Shown: positions 1 through 8,326, counted from the first letter of the stretch. The stretch is DNA of 64,000 bases from Levilactobacillus tangyuanensis (GCF_003946545.1 NZ_RHOA01000009.1:22923-86922), one strand, 5' to 3'. Translations and numbers: made by a program. The notes: generated by a model not told the origin, from the sequence alone.

Positions 1-3
1 CAT

Positions 4-1431
4 ATGAGCGACTTAACCAAGGGTAATTCCCTAAAACTTATTTTCTTTTTCACGATTCCATTGTTAATTGGGAATCTTTTTCAGCAATTATACAATGTGT
101 CTGATACGGTCGTGGTGGGGCAAACCCTTGGTGTTAAAGCGCTAGCCGCCGTCGGGGCAACCGGATCCATTAATTTCCTAATTATTGGCTTCGCCCAAGG
201 GCTTACCGCTGGATTGGCCATCATCACGGCCACGCGGTACGGGGCGCGTGATTATCGTGGCGTTCGCCGCTCCTTTGCCGCGAGTATTATTATCTCGTTA
301 ATCATGACCGTCGTCCTGACGGTGCTGTCCCTGACGTTTGTCGACCCGATTTTGAAATTAATGCAAACGCCGGCCTCAATCTTTGCCAACGCGCGGATCT
401 TCATCACCACCATCTTCATTGGGATCTTCGCGTCAATGGCTTTCAACTTACTCTCAAACATCATTCGGGCCCTTGGAGATTCCCGGACACCCTTAATTTT
501 CCTGGTTATTGGGACCATTATTAACGTGGCCCTGGAACTCCTCTTCATCTTGGTCTTTCACATGGGGGTGGCCGGTGCCGGTTGGGCGACCGTCCTATCC
601 CAAGTGATTGCCTCACTGCTCTGTGTGGGGTACATCGTGCGGTCCATTCCCTTATTACGGATTGGCAAGGCCGACTTCAAGATGGGATTCGACGAACTCT
701 GGCAACATTTCTCAACGGGGATGCCAATGGGCTTTCAACTCTCAATCATTGCGATTGGGACGATGGTTATGCAGGCGGCCCTGAACTCATTAGGAACTGA
801 CTCGGTGGCCGCGTCCACAGCTGCCTCTAAGGTGGACCAACTGTGTTCGCTACCAATGTCTTCCTTTGGGGTCACGATGGCCACCTTTGCCGCCCAGAAC
901 TTTGGTGCCGGTAAGTTTCAACGAATCATGGAAGGGGTTAAGAAGACCCTGTGGTTGTCAGGTAGCTTCGCCGTCTTCGCTGGGGCCATGGTCATCTTCT
1001 TTGGTCGGCCAATTGTTCACCTGATCATTGGGGATGCCGACGAACACGTCATTCAATTATCACAGACGTACTTCAACATCATCGGGAGTACCTACTTGTT
1101 GTTGAGTGTGCTGTTTGTTATCCGGAACACCCTGCAAGGACTGGGCCGGCGTGTGCTGCCAACCCTAGCCGGGGTTGGTGAATTGGCCATGCGGGTCTTT
1201 GCCGCCTTGTTCATGGTCAAGGCCTTCGGCTATGCGGGTGCCGTCTCGGCCGAACCTCTGGCCTGGCTGGGATCATGTGCCATCTTGATTCCATCTTGGT
1301 TGCGAGCCGTTAAGCAATTACGGAACTTGGTCCGGAGCCAAGCGGTGGCTAATGGCGAAACGGTTCCAGCCGACTCCGAGGAGGCCGTCGACTTGGCCGA
1401 TGAAGATTTACCGGTTAAATTCGAGTCTTAA
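4..1431 (+). CDS. MATE family efflux transporter
   Basis: This 475-residue polytopic membrane protein belongs to the MATE (DinF/NorM-like) family, which exports small, often cationic, compounds using an ion gradient. The family-typical first helix with NLFQQLYN (residues 24-31) is followed by about twelve hydrophobic segments in two repeats, and the tail is a charged cytoplasmic stretch rich in Glu and Asp. The length is normal for the family. The ATG lies four bases into the window, so its ribosome site and promoter are not visible. A terminator follows directly, so the gene ends its own transcript. The substrate cannot be predicted from sequence. Confidence 0.9.
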   Translation: MSDLTKGNSLKLIFFFTIPLLIGNLFQQLYNVSDTVVVGQTLGVKALAAVGATGSINFLIIGFAQGLTAGLAIITATRYGARDYRGVRRSFAASIIISLIMTVVLTVLSLTFVDPILKLMQTPASIFANARIFITTIFIGIFASMAFNLLSNIIRALGDSRTPLIFLVIGTIINVALELLFILVFHMGVAGAGWATVLSQVIASLLCVGYIVRSIPLLRIGKADFKMGFDELWQHFSTGMPMGFQLSIIAIGTMVMQAALNSLGTDSVAASTAASKVDQLCSLPMSSFGVTMATFAAQNFGAGKFQRIMEGVKKTLWLSGSFAVFAGAMVIFFGRPIVHLIIGDADEHVIQLSQTYFNIIGSTYLLLSVLFVIRNTLQGLGRRVLPTLAGVGELAMRVFAALFMVKAFGYAGAVSAEPLAWLGSCAILIPSWLRAVKQLRNLVRSQAVANGETVPADSEEAVDLADEDLPVKFES

Positions 1432-1451
1432 TTCAAAACATGCTAAACTTA

Positions 1452-1483
1452 AAGCGAGACCAACACTGGTCGCGCTTTTTTTG
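1452..1483 (+). terminator. Rho-independent terminator after MATE gene
   Basis: A hairpin with an 11-bp stem (AAGCGAGACCA / TGGTCGCGCTT, one A/G mismatch, four-base loop) runs into a T tract. Confidence 0.8.
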
Positions 1484-1507
1484 CGGCGCGATTGAGGAGG
1501 AAACCTT

Positions 1508-2128
1508 TTGCAAACGTATATTTTTGATATTGATGGAACATTGATGGATACAGAGGCCATGTACATGCGGGCGTTACAGGCTGTGCTCAAGGAACAGGGG
1601 GATCCGCGGCCGTATGCTGACTTGACCGCAACCTTTGGCATTCCTAGTCGTGATGCCTTGGAAGATCTTCATGTGACTGACTTAGAAGATGTTCTGGTGG
1701 CATGGGGCGAGCGCACGGCGGCCTACCGGGAGACGGTGCACGTCTATCCGGGTGTCCTGGCGGCCCTGGATCAGTTACGAAAAAGGGGGGCGCAGTTGGC
1801 AATTATGACCTCTAAACGGCAATTCGAATACGAGCACGACGTGGTGGCCTCGGGCCTGGCCGACCATTTTTCATTGGCGATCGTGGCCGAAGATGTGCAA
1901 CACGGGAAGCCGGCACCCGATGGAATTAACTTGGCCGTGGAACGGCTGAACGCCGATCCAGCCACCACCATTTATATTGGGGATACGCACTTCGACCAAG
2001 AGGCCGCCCAGGCGGCCAATGTCGCGTTCGGCTATGCAGCCTGGAACGACCGGCAACCGCGTGGTTTCACGCCGGCGATCAGTCTCGCCAGTCCTCGTGA
2101 ATTAATCACAAAATTTGCCGCAAACTAG
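1508..2128 (+). CDS. HAD-superfamily hydrolase, phosphoglycolate phosphatase-like
   Basis: A 206-residue cytoplasmic HAD hydrolase, probably a small phosphomonoesterase. Motif I is FDIDGTLMDT with nucleophile Asp7 and acid/base Asp9. Motif II is the Thr in IMTSKRQ, motif III the Lys in GKPAPD, and motif IV GDTHFDQEAA. A helical cap domain sits between motifs I and II, as in the Gph/PGMB subfamily. The TTG start is chosen because GAGGAGG lies at the right distance upstream. It starts only about 25 bases after the MATE terminator, so its promoter is not obvious. The physiological substrate is unknown. Confidence 0.85.
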   Translation: MQTYIFDIDGTLMDTEAMYMRALQAVLKEQGDPRPYADLTATFGIPSRDALEDLHVTDLEDVLVAWGERTAAYRETVHVYPGVLAALDQLRKRGAQLAIMTSKRQFEYEHDVVASGLADHFSLAIVAEDVQHGKPAPDGINLAVERLNADPATTIYIGDTHFDQEAAQAANVAFGYAAWNDRQPRGFTPAISLASPRELITKFAAN

Positions 2129-2129
2129 C

Positions 2130-2143
2130 TGAAAACGCTTATT
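2130..2143 (+). promoter_or_regulatory. cre-like site upstream of mannose-type PTS operon
   Basis: TGAAAACGCTTATT matches 12 of 14 positions of the CcpA consensus TGWAANCGNTNWCA (the last two bases differ). It sits just upstream of a -10-like TATATT at 2149-2154, so CcpA binding here would block transcription of the PTS genes. The call rests on consensus similarity alone. Confidence 0.5.
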
Positions 2144-2214
2144 TATGCTATATTAGGTGCAGATTTAATTTTGAGATGGCCAGAATCGATGGCCGTGGAT
2201 GAAGAGGTGGCACG

Positions 2215-2634
2215 ATGTTAGCCATAATCGTTACCAGTCACGGGCAGTTTGCCCGCGGACTGTTGCAAAGCGCAGAGATGATTTACGGCAAGTCGACCAA
2301 GGTGACAGCCGTGACCTTGGCTGCCAATGAAAGCCTGACCGACCTGGCCAATCACTACGAGACGGCTATTCAACAAATGGAACCGGTTACGGAATTATTG
2401 TTCCTAGTTGACTTGTGGGGTGGATCGCCGTTTAATGCGGCCAGTCAAATGGTTGCGCAACACCCAGATAAGTATGGGCTGGTTGCGGGGCTTAATTTAC
2501 CGATGTTAATTGAAGCGTTATCGCTACAGGAGCAGACCATGGCCGAAGTGATTCCGCATTTGGAACGAGCAGCAAGAAGTAGTATTCGCCACCTGGATTT
2601 ACAGGCGGGCACAGGAGATGACGAACTGTTATGA
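2215..2634 (+). CDS. PTS mannose/fructose/sorbose family EIIA component
   Basis: A 139-residue soluble EIIA of the mannose-type phosphotransferase system, which accepts phosphate from HPr and passes it to EIIB. The phosphorylated His is His9 in IVTSHGQFARG, and the conserved VDLWGGSPFNAA segment follows. The ATG has AAGAGGTGG upstream. Its stop codon overlaps the EIIB start in an ATGA arrangement, so the two are translationally coupled. The sugar is not predictable; mannose-family systems carry mannose, glucose, fructose, sorbose, N-acetylgalactosamine or gluconate-type substrates. Confidence 0.9.
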   Translation: MLAIIVTSHGQFARGLLQSAEMIYGKSTKVTAVTLAANESLTDLANHYETAIQQMEPVTELLFLVDLWGGSPFNAASQMVAQHPDKYGLVAGLNLPMLIEALSLQEQTMAEVIPHLERAARSSIRHLDLQAGTGDDELL

Positions 2635-3134
2635 CAATGACCATTAGCTTGGCACGAGTTGATAGCCGATTATTACACGGTCAAGTGGCGACGGTCTGGA
2701 CCAAAACCGTCCGACCAAACCGAATCTTAGTGGTATCTGATGCCGTGGTCCAAGACCAGCTCCGCAAAACCTTAATCGTGCAGGCCGCTCCGGCTGACGT
2801 TAAGGCCAATGTCATTTCCGTTGATAAGATGGCTAAAATTTTTCACGATCCCCGGTTCGATAGTTTTCGCGTGTTGCTGTTAACGGAAAATCTGACCGAC
2901 ATGCACCGCTTGCTCGCGGCAGGAGTTGACCTGCGCGGCAGTGGGGTTAACGTGGGAAACTTGGCGTTTTCGACCGGGAAAACGATGTTGACGGACAGTG
3001 TGGCGGCGGACGCCACCGATGTTCAGGTTGCACAGAAGTTGATGGGTCAAGGAGTCACCGTGACGGCACAGACGGTTCCGTCTGATCGGCCACAGGATTT
3101 CTTGAATCTGGCAACAAAAAAAGGTCTAGCCTAA
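2631..3134 (+). CDS. PTS mannose/fructose/sorbose family EIIB component
   Basis: A 167-residue cytoplasmic EIIB that takes phosphate from EIIA and gives it to the incoming sugar. The active-site His is His16 in RVDSRLLHGQVAT, the family signature. Length is normal (about 160). It overlaps the EIIA gene by four bases. A strong terminator-like hairpin follows immediately, before the EIIC gene, so expression of the soluble subunits may exceed that of the membrane subunits. Confidence 0.9.
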   Translation: MTMTISLARVDSRLLHGQVATVWTKTVRPNRILVVSDAVVQDQLRKTLIVQAAPADVKANVISVDKMAKIFHDPRFDSFRVLLLTENLTDMHRLLAAGVDLRGSGVNVGNLAFSTGKTMLTDSVAADATDVQVAQKLMGQGVTVTAQTVPSDRPQDFLNLATKKGLA

Positions 3135-3175
3135 ACACCTGACGCGGTGGGTTACCCCACTCGCAGGTGTTTTTG
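3134..3175 (+). terminator. Terminator-like hairpin inside PTS operon (EIIB-EIIC)
   Basis: ACACCTG pairs with CAGGTGT, GCG with CGC and GTGGG with CCCAC to give a long stem with a small loop, followed by TTTTT. It lies entirely between the EIIB stop and the EIIC ribosome site. It could be a partial terminator or an RNA-stability element that sets subunit ratios. Confidence 0.75.
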
Positions 3176-3200
3176 GATCTCTGATGAAAGGCGGTTGAAC

Positions 3201-3998
3201 ATGAATCTAGAATTTTGGGGAGTCTTGTTGGTCGCCTTTTTGGCCGGCCTTGAGGGCGTCATTGACGAATGGGAGTTCCATCAACCGATTGTGGCCTGTG
3301 CGTTAGTGGGGCTGGTTACCGGTAATCTGGTGGCTGGACTGGCATTGGGCGCCTCACTTCAGTTGGTGACGCTTGGATGGATGAATATCGGCAGCGCGGT
3401 GGCGCCGGATGCCGCCCTGGGGGCTGTGGGTGCGGCCTGGCTAGTGACCGGTCCCGCCCACTTACCCGTGGCGATGGGCGTGATCATGGCCATCCCGTTG
3501 GCGGTCGTGGGTCTTTGGTTGACACGGGGCCTTCGGCGAATTATCGTGCCGTTGGTGGCTCGCGGCGACCAAGCGGCCGCAGAGGGAAACCTGAGCCGAA
3601 TCACGAGGCTTCAATGGCTTAGTGTCGGGTTGCAGGGGCTACGGGTCGTGATTCCCATGGTGATCCTGATGGCCTTACCGAGTGTCTGGATGACCACGAT
3701 TTATCAAGGGTTACCTGTGACCTTACGCGGTGGGTTACGCGTGACGGCGGGGCTTTTAGTGATTGTGAGCTTCGCCATTGTGATTAACATGATGGCATCG
3801 AGGCGGTTGTGGCCGTTCTTCTTCATGGGCTTCGCCTGTGCGACGGACAGTCATTTGAACCTCACGGCATTAGTGATGATTGGGGTAGCCTTGGCGATTA
3901 TTTATCTCAATCTAAAACCCAAGGATCAGCATCCCCAAGGTGGCGGTTCGGGAACCTCAGCGGATGATGACCTGGATCGTGAATTGGATGATTTATAG
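3201..3998 (+). CDS. PTS mannose/fructose/sorbose family EIIC component
   Basis: A 265-residue integral membrane EIIC that with EIID forms the sugar channel. It has several hydrophobic helices and the family-like regions AFLAGLEGVIDEWEFHQP and LGASLQLVTLGWMNIG. The ATG at 3201 is preferred over an upstream in-frame start because GAAAGGCGG precedes it and the intercistronic hairpin would otherwise fall within the reading frame. The tail is hydrophilic (Gly/Ser then Asp/Glu rich). The EIID gene starts 14 bases later. Confidence 0.88.
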   Translation: MNLEFWGVLLVAFLAGLEGVIDEWEFHQPIVACALVGLVTGNLVAGLALGASLQLVTLGWMNIGSAVAPDAALGAVGAAWLVTGPAHLPVAMGVIMAIPLAVVGLWLTRGLRRIIVPLVARGDQAAAEGNLSRITRLQWLSVGLQGLRVVIPMVILMALPSVWMTTIYQGLPVTLRGGLRVTAGLLVIVSFAIVINMMASRRLWPFFFMGFACATDSHLNLTALVMIGVALAIIYLNLKPKDQHPQGGGSGTSADDDLDRELDDL

Positions 3999-4012
3999 AA
4001 GGAGGGGCGAAG

Positions 4013-4834
4013 ATGGCGGAACCAACTAAAGTTAAGTTAACCATGGGGGACCAGTTCCACGTCTTTGTCCGCTCAGGGTTTGAACAGGCTGCGTGGAACT
4101 ATCCTCGGCTCCAGAATATGGGTTTTTGTTACCTGATGATTCCGGCCATTCGGCGCTTATATCCAAATAAGGCGGATCAGGCTGCGGCCGCCCAACGACA
4201 CTTAGAGTTGTTCAACACCATGCCATACATGCAGTCGCTCATTACCGGGGTGACCTTGGCCATGGAAGAGGACCATGCCAACGGTAAGCCCGTCACCGAA
4301 ACCGAGATTAAGAGCGTCAAGGTGGCGATGATGGGGTCATTGGCGGGGGTCGCCGATCCCGTTTGGTGGGGCATTTGGCGACCTTTGTTAAGTGCCTTCG
4401 CGGCAACCCTGGTTTTTAGTGGCTTTGGGATTGTAGGCCCATTGACCTTCTTTATTGGGTGGAATGTGGTGCGCCTCGGCTTTCGGTGGCTGACTCAGCG
4501 CTGGGGCTACCGCCGCGGCATTAGTGCCGTGACTGGCCTGCAATCGGAGACATTACGGCGGCTGACGGAAGGCGCGTCAATTGTGGGGCTCTTCGTCATG
4601 GGGGCCATCGTGCCTCGTTGGACGCAGTTACAGTTGGCACCGTCGTTTCATCTCCCTGGTGGGGCCACTAAGAGTCTGCAAGCAATGCTGGATCAATTGT
4701 TACCCGGTGTCTTGCCCCTGTGCTTAACCTTGTTAGCCGTCTGGTTGTTGCGTCATCGTGTTCGACCACTGTGGCTCTTTGTTGGGGTCTTCGTGATCGG
4801 CATTGGCGGTTACTGGATCGGGTTGTTTCATTAA
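4013..4834 (+). CDS. PTS mannose/fructose/sorbose family EIID component
   Basis: A 273-residue EIID subunit of the mannose-type membrane complex. The N-terminal half carries family-typical RSGFEQAAWNYPRLQNMGF and HLELFNTMPYMQSLITGVT, followed by GVADPVWWGIWRP. The C-terminal half holds hydrophobic helices, ending with a short Leu/Val-rich span. Start is supported by AAGGAGGGG. It is the last gene of the PTS operon and is followed by a terminator shared with the convergent EAL gene. No PTS regulator gene (LevR-like) is adjacent. Confidence 0.9.
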   Translation: MAEPTKVKLTMGDQFHVFVRSGFEQAAWNYPRLQNMGFCYLMIPAIRRLYPNKADQAAAAQRHLELFNTMPYMQSLITGVTLAMEEDHANGKPVTETEIKSVKVAMMGSLAGVADPVWWGIWRPLLSAFAATLVFSGFGIVGPLTFFIGWNVVRLGFRWLTQRWGYRRGISAVTGLQSETLRRLTEGASIVGLFVMGAIVPRWTQLQLAPSFHLPGGATKSLQAMLDQLLPGVLPLCLTLLAVWLLRHRVRPLWLFVGVFVIGIGGYWIGLFH

Positions 4835-4844
4835 AGTGAAAATA

Positions 4845-4903
4845 AAAAGCGGCTGTGACAGCGAACTTTCAGTGATGAAAGTGGTTGTCACAGCCGTTTT
4901 TAG
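4845..4903. terminator. Bidirectional terminator between PTS and EAL genes
   Basis: AGCGGCTGTGACA pairs with TGTCACAGCCG around an inner hairpin, with an A tract on the left and T tract on the right, so it can serve both convergent transcripts. Confidence 0.85.
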
Positions 4904-5566
4904 TTAGGCCAGGGTTTCAACAAGACTGGGTTGCCCGTACAGGTAACCCTGATGGAGATTGATCCCGAATTGTTTAGCCAGTTCTTGGTCCTCGGCGCTT
5001 TCGACACCTTCTAGAACTAACTGAAGGTGATCCTCACGAGCCGTCTGCGCCCAAAAGGCCAGGCTGGCGGGAATGAGATCGCGTTCACCGGTAGACCGCA
5101 GATTTTGCATGGCAAACTTGATCCCGTCAACAAATGGTAAAAGATGCTTGATGTTTTCGTAGGTGTTGGAACCCGTGCCAACATCATCCAGGATCAAACC
5201 AACGCCATATTGATGAATCGTCATACTGAAAAGCTTCATTTCCTCGAGGGTCGGGGCCTCGGTCAATTCGATGTTTAGCGAAGCCGGTGCCAGCCGTTTC
5301 TTCAATAGGATAATCGCACCCAAGGTGTAGGGATTTCGCAACTGTTGGGTGTTAAGGTTGAATGACAGCGTCTGTTTAGTCACCGCCGTATGTAAAGCAA
5401 CGGCCGTTTCTTCGAGGAGCTTCGCCTGGTCGGTCACAGAAATATCAGTGAAGTGATGTGGAAGAACCCACTCATCGTTATCGTTTTGTTTGCGGAGAAG
5501 AACTTCGTAGCCAAACACGCGGTTGTCGTCTTCATTGATCTGTGGTTGAACAAAGAACCGATACAT
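4904..5566 (-). CDS. Stand-alone EAL-domain protein (c-di-GMP phosphodiesterase-like)
   Basis: A 220-residue soluble protein that is essentially one EAL domain, the c-di-GMP phosphodiesterase fold. The EAL motif itself reads EVLLRK. Other active-site motifs are present: NLNTQQL (Asn), ELTE, LDDVGTG, EGVE and QGYLYG. The Asp of the KID motif is replaced, the segment reading DGIKFA. The ATG is chosen for its AAAGGGG site; a longer in-frame start lacks one. No GGDEF or sensory domain is attached and no GGDEF protein occurs in the window. It may be an active enzyme, a c-di-GMP-binding effector, or degenerate. Confidence 0.85.
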   Translation of the reverse strand: MYRFFVQPQINEDDNRVFGYEVLLRKQNDNDEWVLPHHFTDISVTDQAKLLEETAVALHTAVTKQTLSFNLNTQQLRNPYTLGAIILLKKRLAPASLNIELTEAPTLEEMKLFSMTIHQYGVGLILDDVGTGSNTYENIKHLLPFVDGIKFAMQNLRSTGERDLIPASLAFWAQTAREDHLQLVLEGVESAEDQELAKQFGINLHQGYLYGQPSLVETLA

Positions 5567-5877
5567 GTGGTCAGCCCCTTTCATAGTTTTAAGTATCTCT
5601 ATTTTAACGCATTTGAGGCAAACCACAAACAGATTTTATGGCAATGTGACAAGCGGTCACGCTTGGCTAAGGATAGCCACCGATCAAGGCAAATGGCTGA
5701 GACGGATTCATTGATACAGATGAAATGAGTGGGATGGCACGGTCTATCGGGGTCACCATTCGGACAGAGTGTCGAAAATGTTTCGTCAGATTCTAAACAA
5801 ACTAACGGTTGCCAAGACGGTGGGATGGGATCAAAAAAGTCCGAACCATTGGTCCGGACTTGATGTCATGATTAAAA
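5567..5877. other. Intergenic region upstream of EAL gene
   Basis: About 310 bases hold the LCP-gene terminator at 5832-5862 and the upstream region of the EAL gene. Two short palindromes lie close to the EAL start: GTGAC-N5-GTCAC near 5655 and GGCTA-N4-TAGCC near 5668. I see no convincing -35/-10 pair and no small gene with a ribosome site. Confidence 0.5.
5832..5862 (-). terminator. Terminator of LCP gene
   Basis: On the minus strand AAGTCCGGACC pairs with GGTTCGGACTT around a short loop and is followed by a T6 tract. Confidence 0.85.
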
Positions 5878-7023
5878 TTAGTAACCGTAGCCGTTGTTAC
5901 CGCCCGTGGTGTCGGCGGTTGGCGTCGTGCCATCCGCATTCGTGGAGCCATCGGTCGTCGAGGTATCGGCATCAGTGGTGAACTTACTGGTGTTACCCAG
6001 ACCCAACGTCTTGCGAATGTGGTTCGAGACCTTTTTCAATTCTTGCGTGGTTGGGACTTGGTAGGAGAGACCATCGATCATCGCGTCTTGTCCTTGTAAG
6101 GTTTCAGAACTGATGTGATGAGAGGCATCGCCATACTTGGCCCGAATTTGCATCAAGTCATCGAAGGTCAGGTCGGTCTTCAAGTTACCATTCAGTGATT
6201 TCAGGATGGACTGGTAACGTGTGATTGAGGATAAACCAGCAGCCTTAACGACCAACTTCTGGAGGACCTCACGTTGCCGCTTTTGGCGACCGTAATCACC
6301 AAGTGGGTCATCATGCCGCATTCGGGAGTAATCCAGGGCTTGTTTCCCATTCAAATGGGTCTTCTTGCCCTTGACGACGTTCGCCGCACCATACTTGAAG
6401 GTCAGGGTTGGTTTGACATCGACCCCACCAACGGATTCAACCATCTTTTCCAATCCGCCCATGTTCACAATCGCATAGAAGTCGATCGGAATGTCGAGCA
6501 GGTCCTCAACCGTTTTAACGGCTGTCTTGGGACCACCAATGGTGTAAGCCGCGTTAATCTTTTGGATGGAAGCATTCGCCCCAGAGCCAACCGTTACCCG
6601 GGTATCCCGGGGAATACTGGTCAAATAGGCGGTTTCCGTCTTTGGATTAATCGTCGCGACCATCATGGTATCGGTCCGGCCGACATCGGAACGGCCCAAG
6701 GCCCCAGTATCGGTTCCCATTAGAAGAATCGAGAAGGGCTGGTTCTTCTTCAAAACAGCCGAAACATTTCGACTCTTGGCGCCGCTAGAGGCCTCATAGG
6801 TTTCACCGAAGGTCTTCTTAGCTGAATTCCATGCCTGATAGCCATAGGCTAGGCCCCCGCCTAGTAAGACTAATAGGGTGACTACAATGGTCCACATGAC
6901 CGGACGATGTGGGTGGACCTGGGGCTGTTTAAAGTGGGAGTTGCGGTCAGCCCGCCGGTCATACACCTGTTCAAAGTCCTCGGGCGCGTGACGGCGCCGA
7001 CTGTTTTCGTTATCGTTTGGCAT
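5878..7023 (-). CDS. LytR-CpsA-Psr (LCP) family cell-wall ligase
   Basis: A 381-residue membrane-anchored LCP protein. This family transfers undecaprenyl-linked teichoic acids or polysaccharides to peptidoglycan on the outer face. A short charged cytoplasmic N-terminus precedes one helix (VTLLVLLGGGLAYGY, about residues 48-62). The LCP domain carries ILLMGTDTG, RTDTMMVATI and SIPRDTRV, the Asp/Arg motifs that bind the lipid pyrophosphate. The C-terminus is a Thr/Asp/Gly-rich low-complexity tail ending NNGYGY. The ATG has GATGAGGAAA upstream. It is monocistronic, with its own promoter and terminator. Confidence 0.92.
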   Translation of the reverse strand: MPNDNENSRRRHAPEDFEQVYDRRADRNSHFKQPQVHPHRPVMWTIVVTLLVLLGGGLAYGYQAWNSAKKTFGETYEASSGAKSRNVSAVLKKNQPFSILLMGTDTGALGRSDVGRTDTMMVATINPKTETAYLTSIPRDTRVTVGSGANASIQKINAAYTIGGPKTAVKTVEDLLDIPIDFYAIVNMGGLEKMVESVGGVDVKPTLTFKYGAANVVKGKKTHLNGKQALDYSRMRHDDPLGDYGRQKRQREVLQKLVVKAAGLSSITRYQSILKSLNGNLKTDLTFDDLMQIRAKYGDASHHISSETLQGQDAMIDGLSYQVPTTQELKKVSNHIRKTLGLGNTSKFTTDADTSTTDGSTNADGTTPTADTTGGNNGYGY

Positions 7024-7059
7024 AATTTATTTCCTCATCCTCGTCAAAATCTTAACCCA

Positions 7060-7087
7060 ATTATAGGCTTCTCCGTTCATTCCTCAA
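7060..7087 (-). promoter_or_regulatory. Promoter of LCP gene
   Basis: Reading the minus strand, TTGAGG (7087-7082) is separated by 16 bases from TATAAT (7065-7060), about 37 bases before the start codon. Confidence 0.7.
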
Positions 7088-7108
7088 CGAAATCTCGGGG
7101 ACCTTACC

Positions 7109-7124
7109 GGATTTTTAAAAATCC
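7109..7124. repeat. Perfect 16-base palindrome upstream of LCP promoter
   Basis: GGATTTTTAAAAATCC is self-complementary over all 16 bases and lies about 21 bases upstream of the LCP -35 box. It could be an operator or a cruciform-prone site. Confidence 0.6.
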
Positions 7125-7318
7125 CCGATCCGGCAGCGGGCCCAATTAACCCATTAGACCATAAAAACGGCCATTCGTAAATGTTTCGGGCGAGAAAACG
7201 CTTTATAATTATGGGATTTGTAAAGTGGTATTAAAAAGTTGCTGATGACGGCATGCCTTGGGTAACCCCGTTCTGCCACTATTATGAAGGAATGACACCG
7301 AACGATCATCATCATTTA

Positions 7319-7327
7319 TGCTATAAT
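7319..7327 (+). promoter_or_regulatory. Extended -10 promoter of AEC transporter gene
   Basis: TGC followed directly by TATAAT is a strong extended -10 element about 50 bases upstream of the ATG. No good -35 box is seen at 17 bases, which extended -10 promoters tolerate. Confidence 0.65.
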
Positions 7328-7378
7328 GGTGCAGTGTTGCTTAAGAAAATCTAATTTTTTTGGCGGGGAGGATCGTGG

Positions 7379-8326
7379 ATGGCTGTATTTATTCGAAGTG
7401 TTTCTGGCGTCTTGATAATCCTCGTCATGATTGGCTTGGGATACGTCTTGTCGCGGCGGGGATGGTTTGATGATCAAGCGCCCCGGCTAATTGCTCGACT
7501 TGTCACACAGATTGCATTGCCGGCCTATATGATTAGTACAATTACGTCAAAGTTCACGGTTAAAACGTTAAAGGAAACCTTGCCGGACCTGCGTTTCCCG
7601 GTGGTTTCGATGCTGATCATGTTTGGCCTTTCGATTGCGGCGTTTCACCTGTTTCGTATCCGTCGAAGTCATCAAGGCTTATTCGAATCGATGTTTTTGA
7701 ATTCCAACACGGTCTTTGTTGGTTTACCCGTCAATGAAGCGTTGTTTGGGACCAAGAGCCTCCCGTACGTCCTGGTTTACTATATGGCCAACACCACGTT
7801 CTTCTGGACGTTAGGGGTTTATTTGATCCAAAAGGATGGGAAGGGCAAGGCAACGTTTAGTCTTAAGGAGACGCTCCAGAAAATCTTCTCACCACCGTTA
7901 CTCGGCTTCATCGTTGGGGTAATCCTGGTGCTCTTAGACATTCAATTGCCTGCATGGATCATGCAAGATTTCCAATACATTGGTGGATTAACTATTCCAC
8001 TATCAATGATCTTCATTGGCACGGCGATCGCGGGTGCGGGTCTGCAAAATATGCGGATCGACCGCGATGGTTCCGGAATCCTACTGGGACGATTCATTAT
8101 TGCCCCCATCCTGATGGCGTGTTTGGTGGTGCCAACCAACATGCCCGTCTTAATGAAACAGGTTTTTATTTTACAAGCGGCGATGCCCGTCATGACCAAC
8201 GCACCGGTAGTAGCGAAGCTCTATCATGCGGATTCTGACTATGCAGCCATTATGGTAACCGAAACGACCCTCCTAAGCTTAGTGGTGATTCCGATTCTGA
8301 TGGTCATCGTTCAGCACATTGTCTAG
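7379..8326 (+). CDS. AEC (auxin efflux carrier) family transporter
   Basis: A 315-residue membrane protein of the AEC family, which in lactic acid bacteria includes malate and other organic-acid permeases. It has about ten hydrophobic segments, the family-like MFLNSNTVFVGLPV near the middle of the N-terminal half, and a C-terminal half ending ETTLLSLVVIPILMVIV. The ATG has GGGGAGG upstream at good spacing. It is followed 36 bases later by another transporter gene, without an intervening terminator, so the two are probably cotranscribed. Substrate unknown. Confidence 0.85.
   Translation: MAVFIRSVSGVLIILVMIGLGYVLSRRGWFDDQAPRLIARLVTQIALPAYMISTITSKFTVKTLKETLPDLRFPVVSMLIMFGLSIAAFHLFRIRRSHQGLFESMFLNSNTVFVGLPVNEALFGTKSLPYVLVYYMANTTFFWTLGVYLIQKDGKGKATFSLKETLQKIFSPPLLGFIVGVILVLLDIQLPAWIMQDFQYIGGLTIPLSMIFIGTAIAGAGLQNMRIDRDGSGILLGRFIIAPILMACLVVPTNMPVLMKQVFILQAAMPVMTNAPVVAKLYHADSDYAAIMVTETTLLSLVVIPILMVIVQHIV

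Larger units (their letters stand above)
7024..7378. other. Divergent intergenic region, LCP / AEC transporter
   Basis: About 355 bases between divergent genes. It contains the LCP promoter, a perfect 16-base palindrome at 7109-7124, a cre-like AGAAAACGCTTTAT near 7192-7205 overlapping a TATAAT, and the extended -10 promoter of the AEC gene. No gene with a plausible ribosome site was seen. Confidence 0.6.

Noticed and set aside
5453..5728. Plus-strand 91-codon frame over the start of the EAL gene
   Set aside because: Antisense to a well-supported gene, no ribosome site, low-complexity translation.
7192..7208. cre-like AGAAAACGCTTTAT with TATAAT as an additional promoter for the AEC gene
   Set aside because: Only about 11 of 14 cre positions match and a better extended -10 promoter lies closer to the gene.
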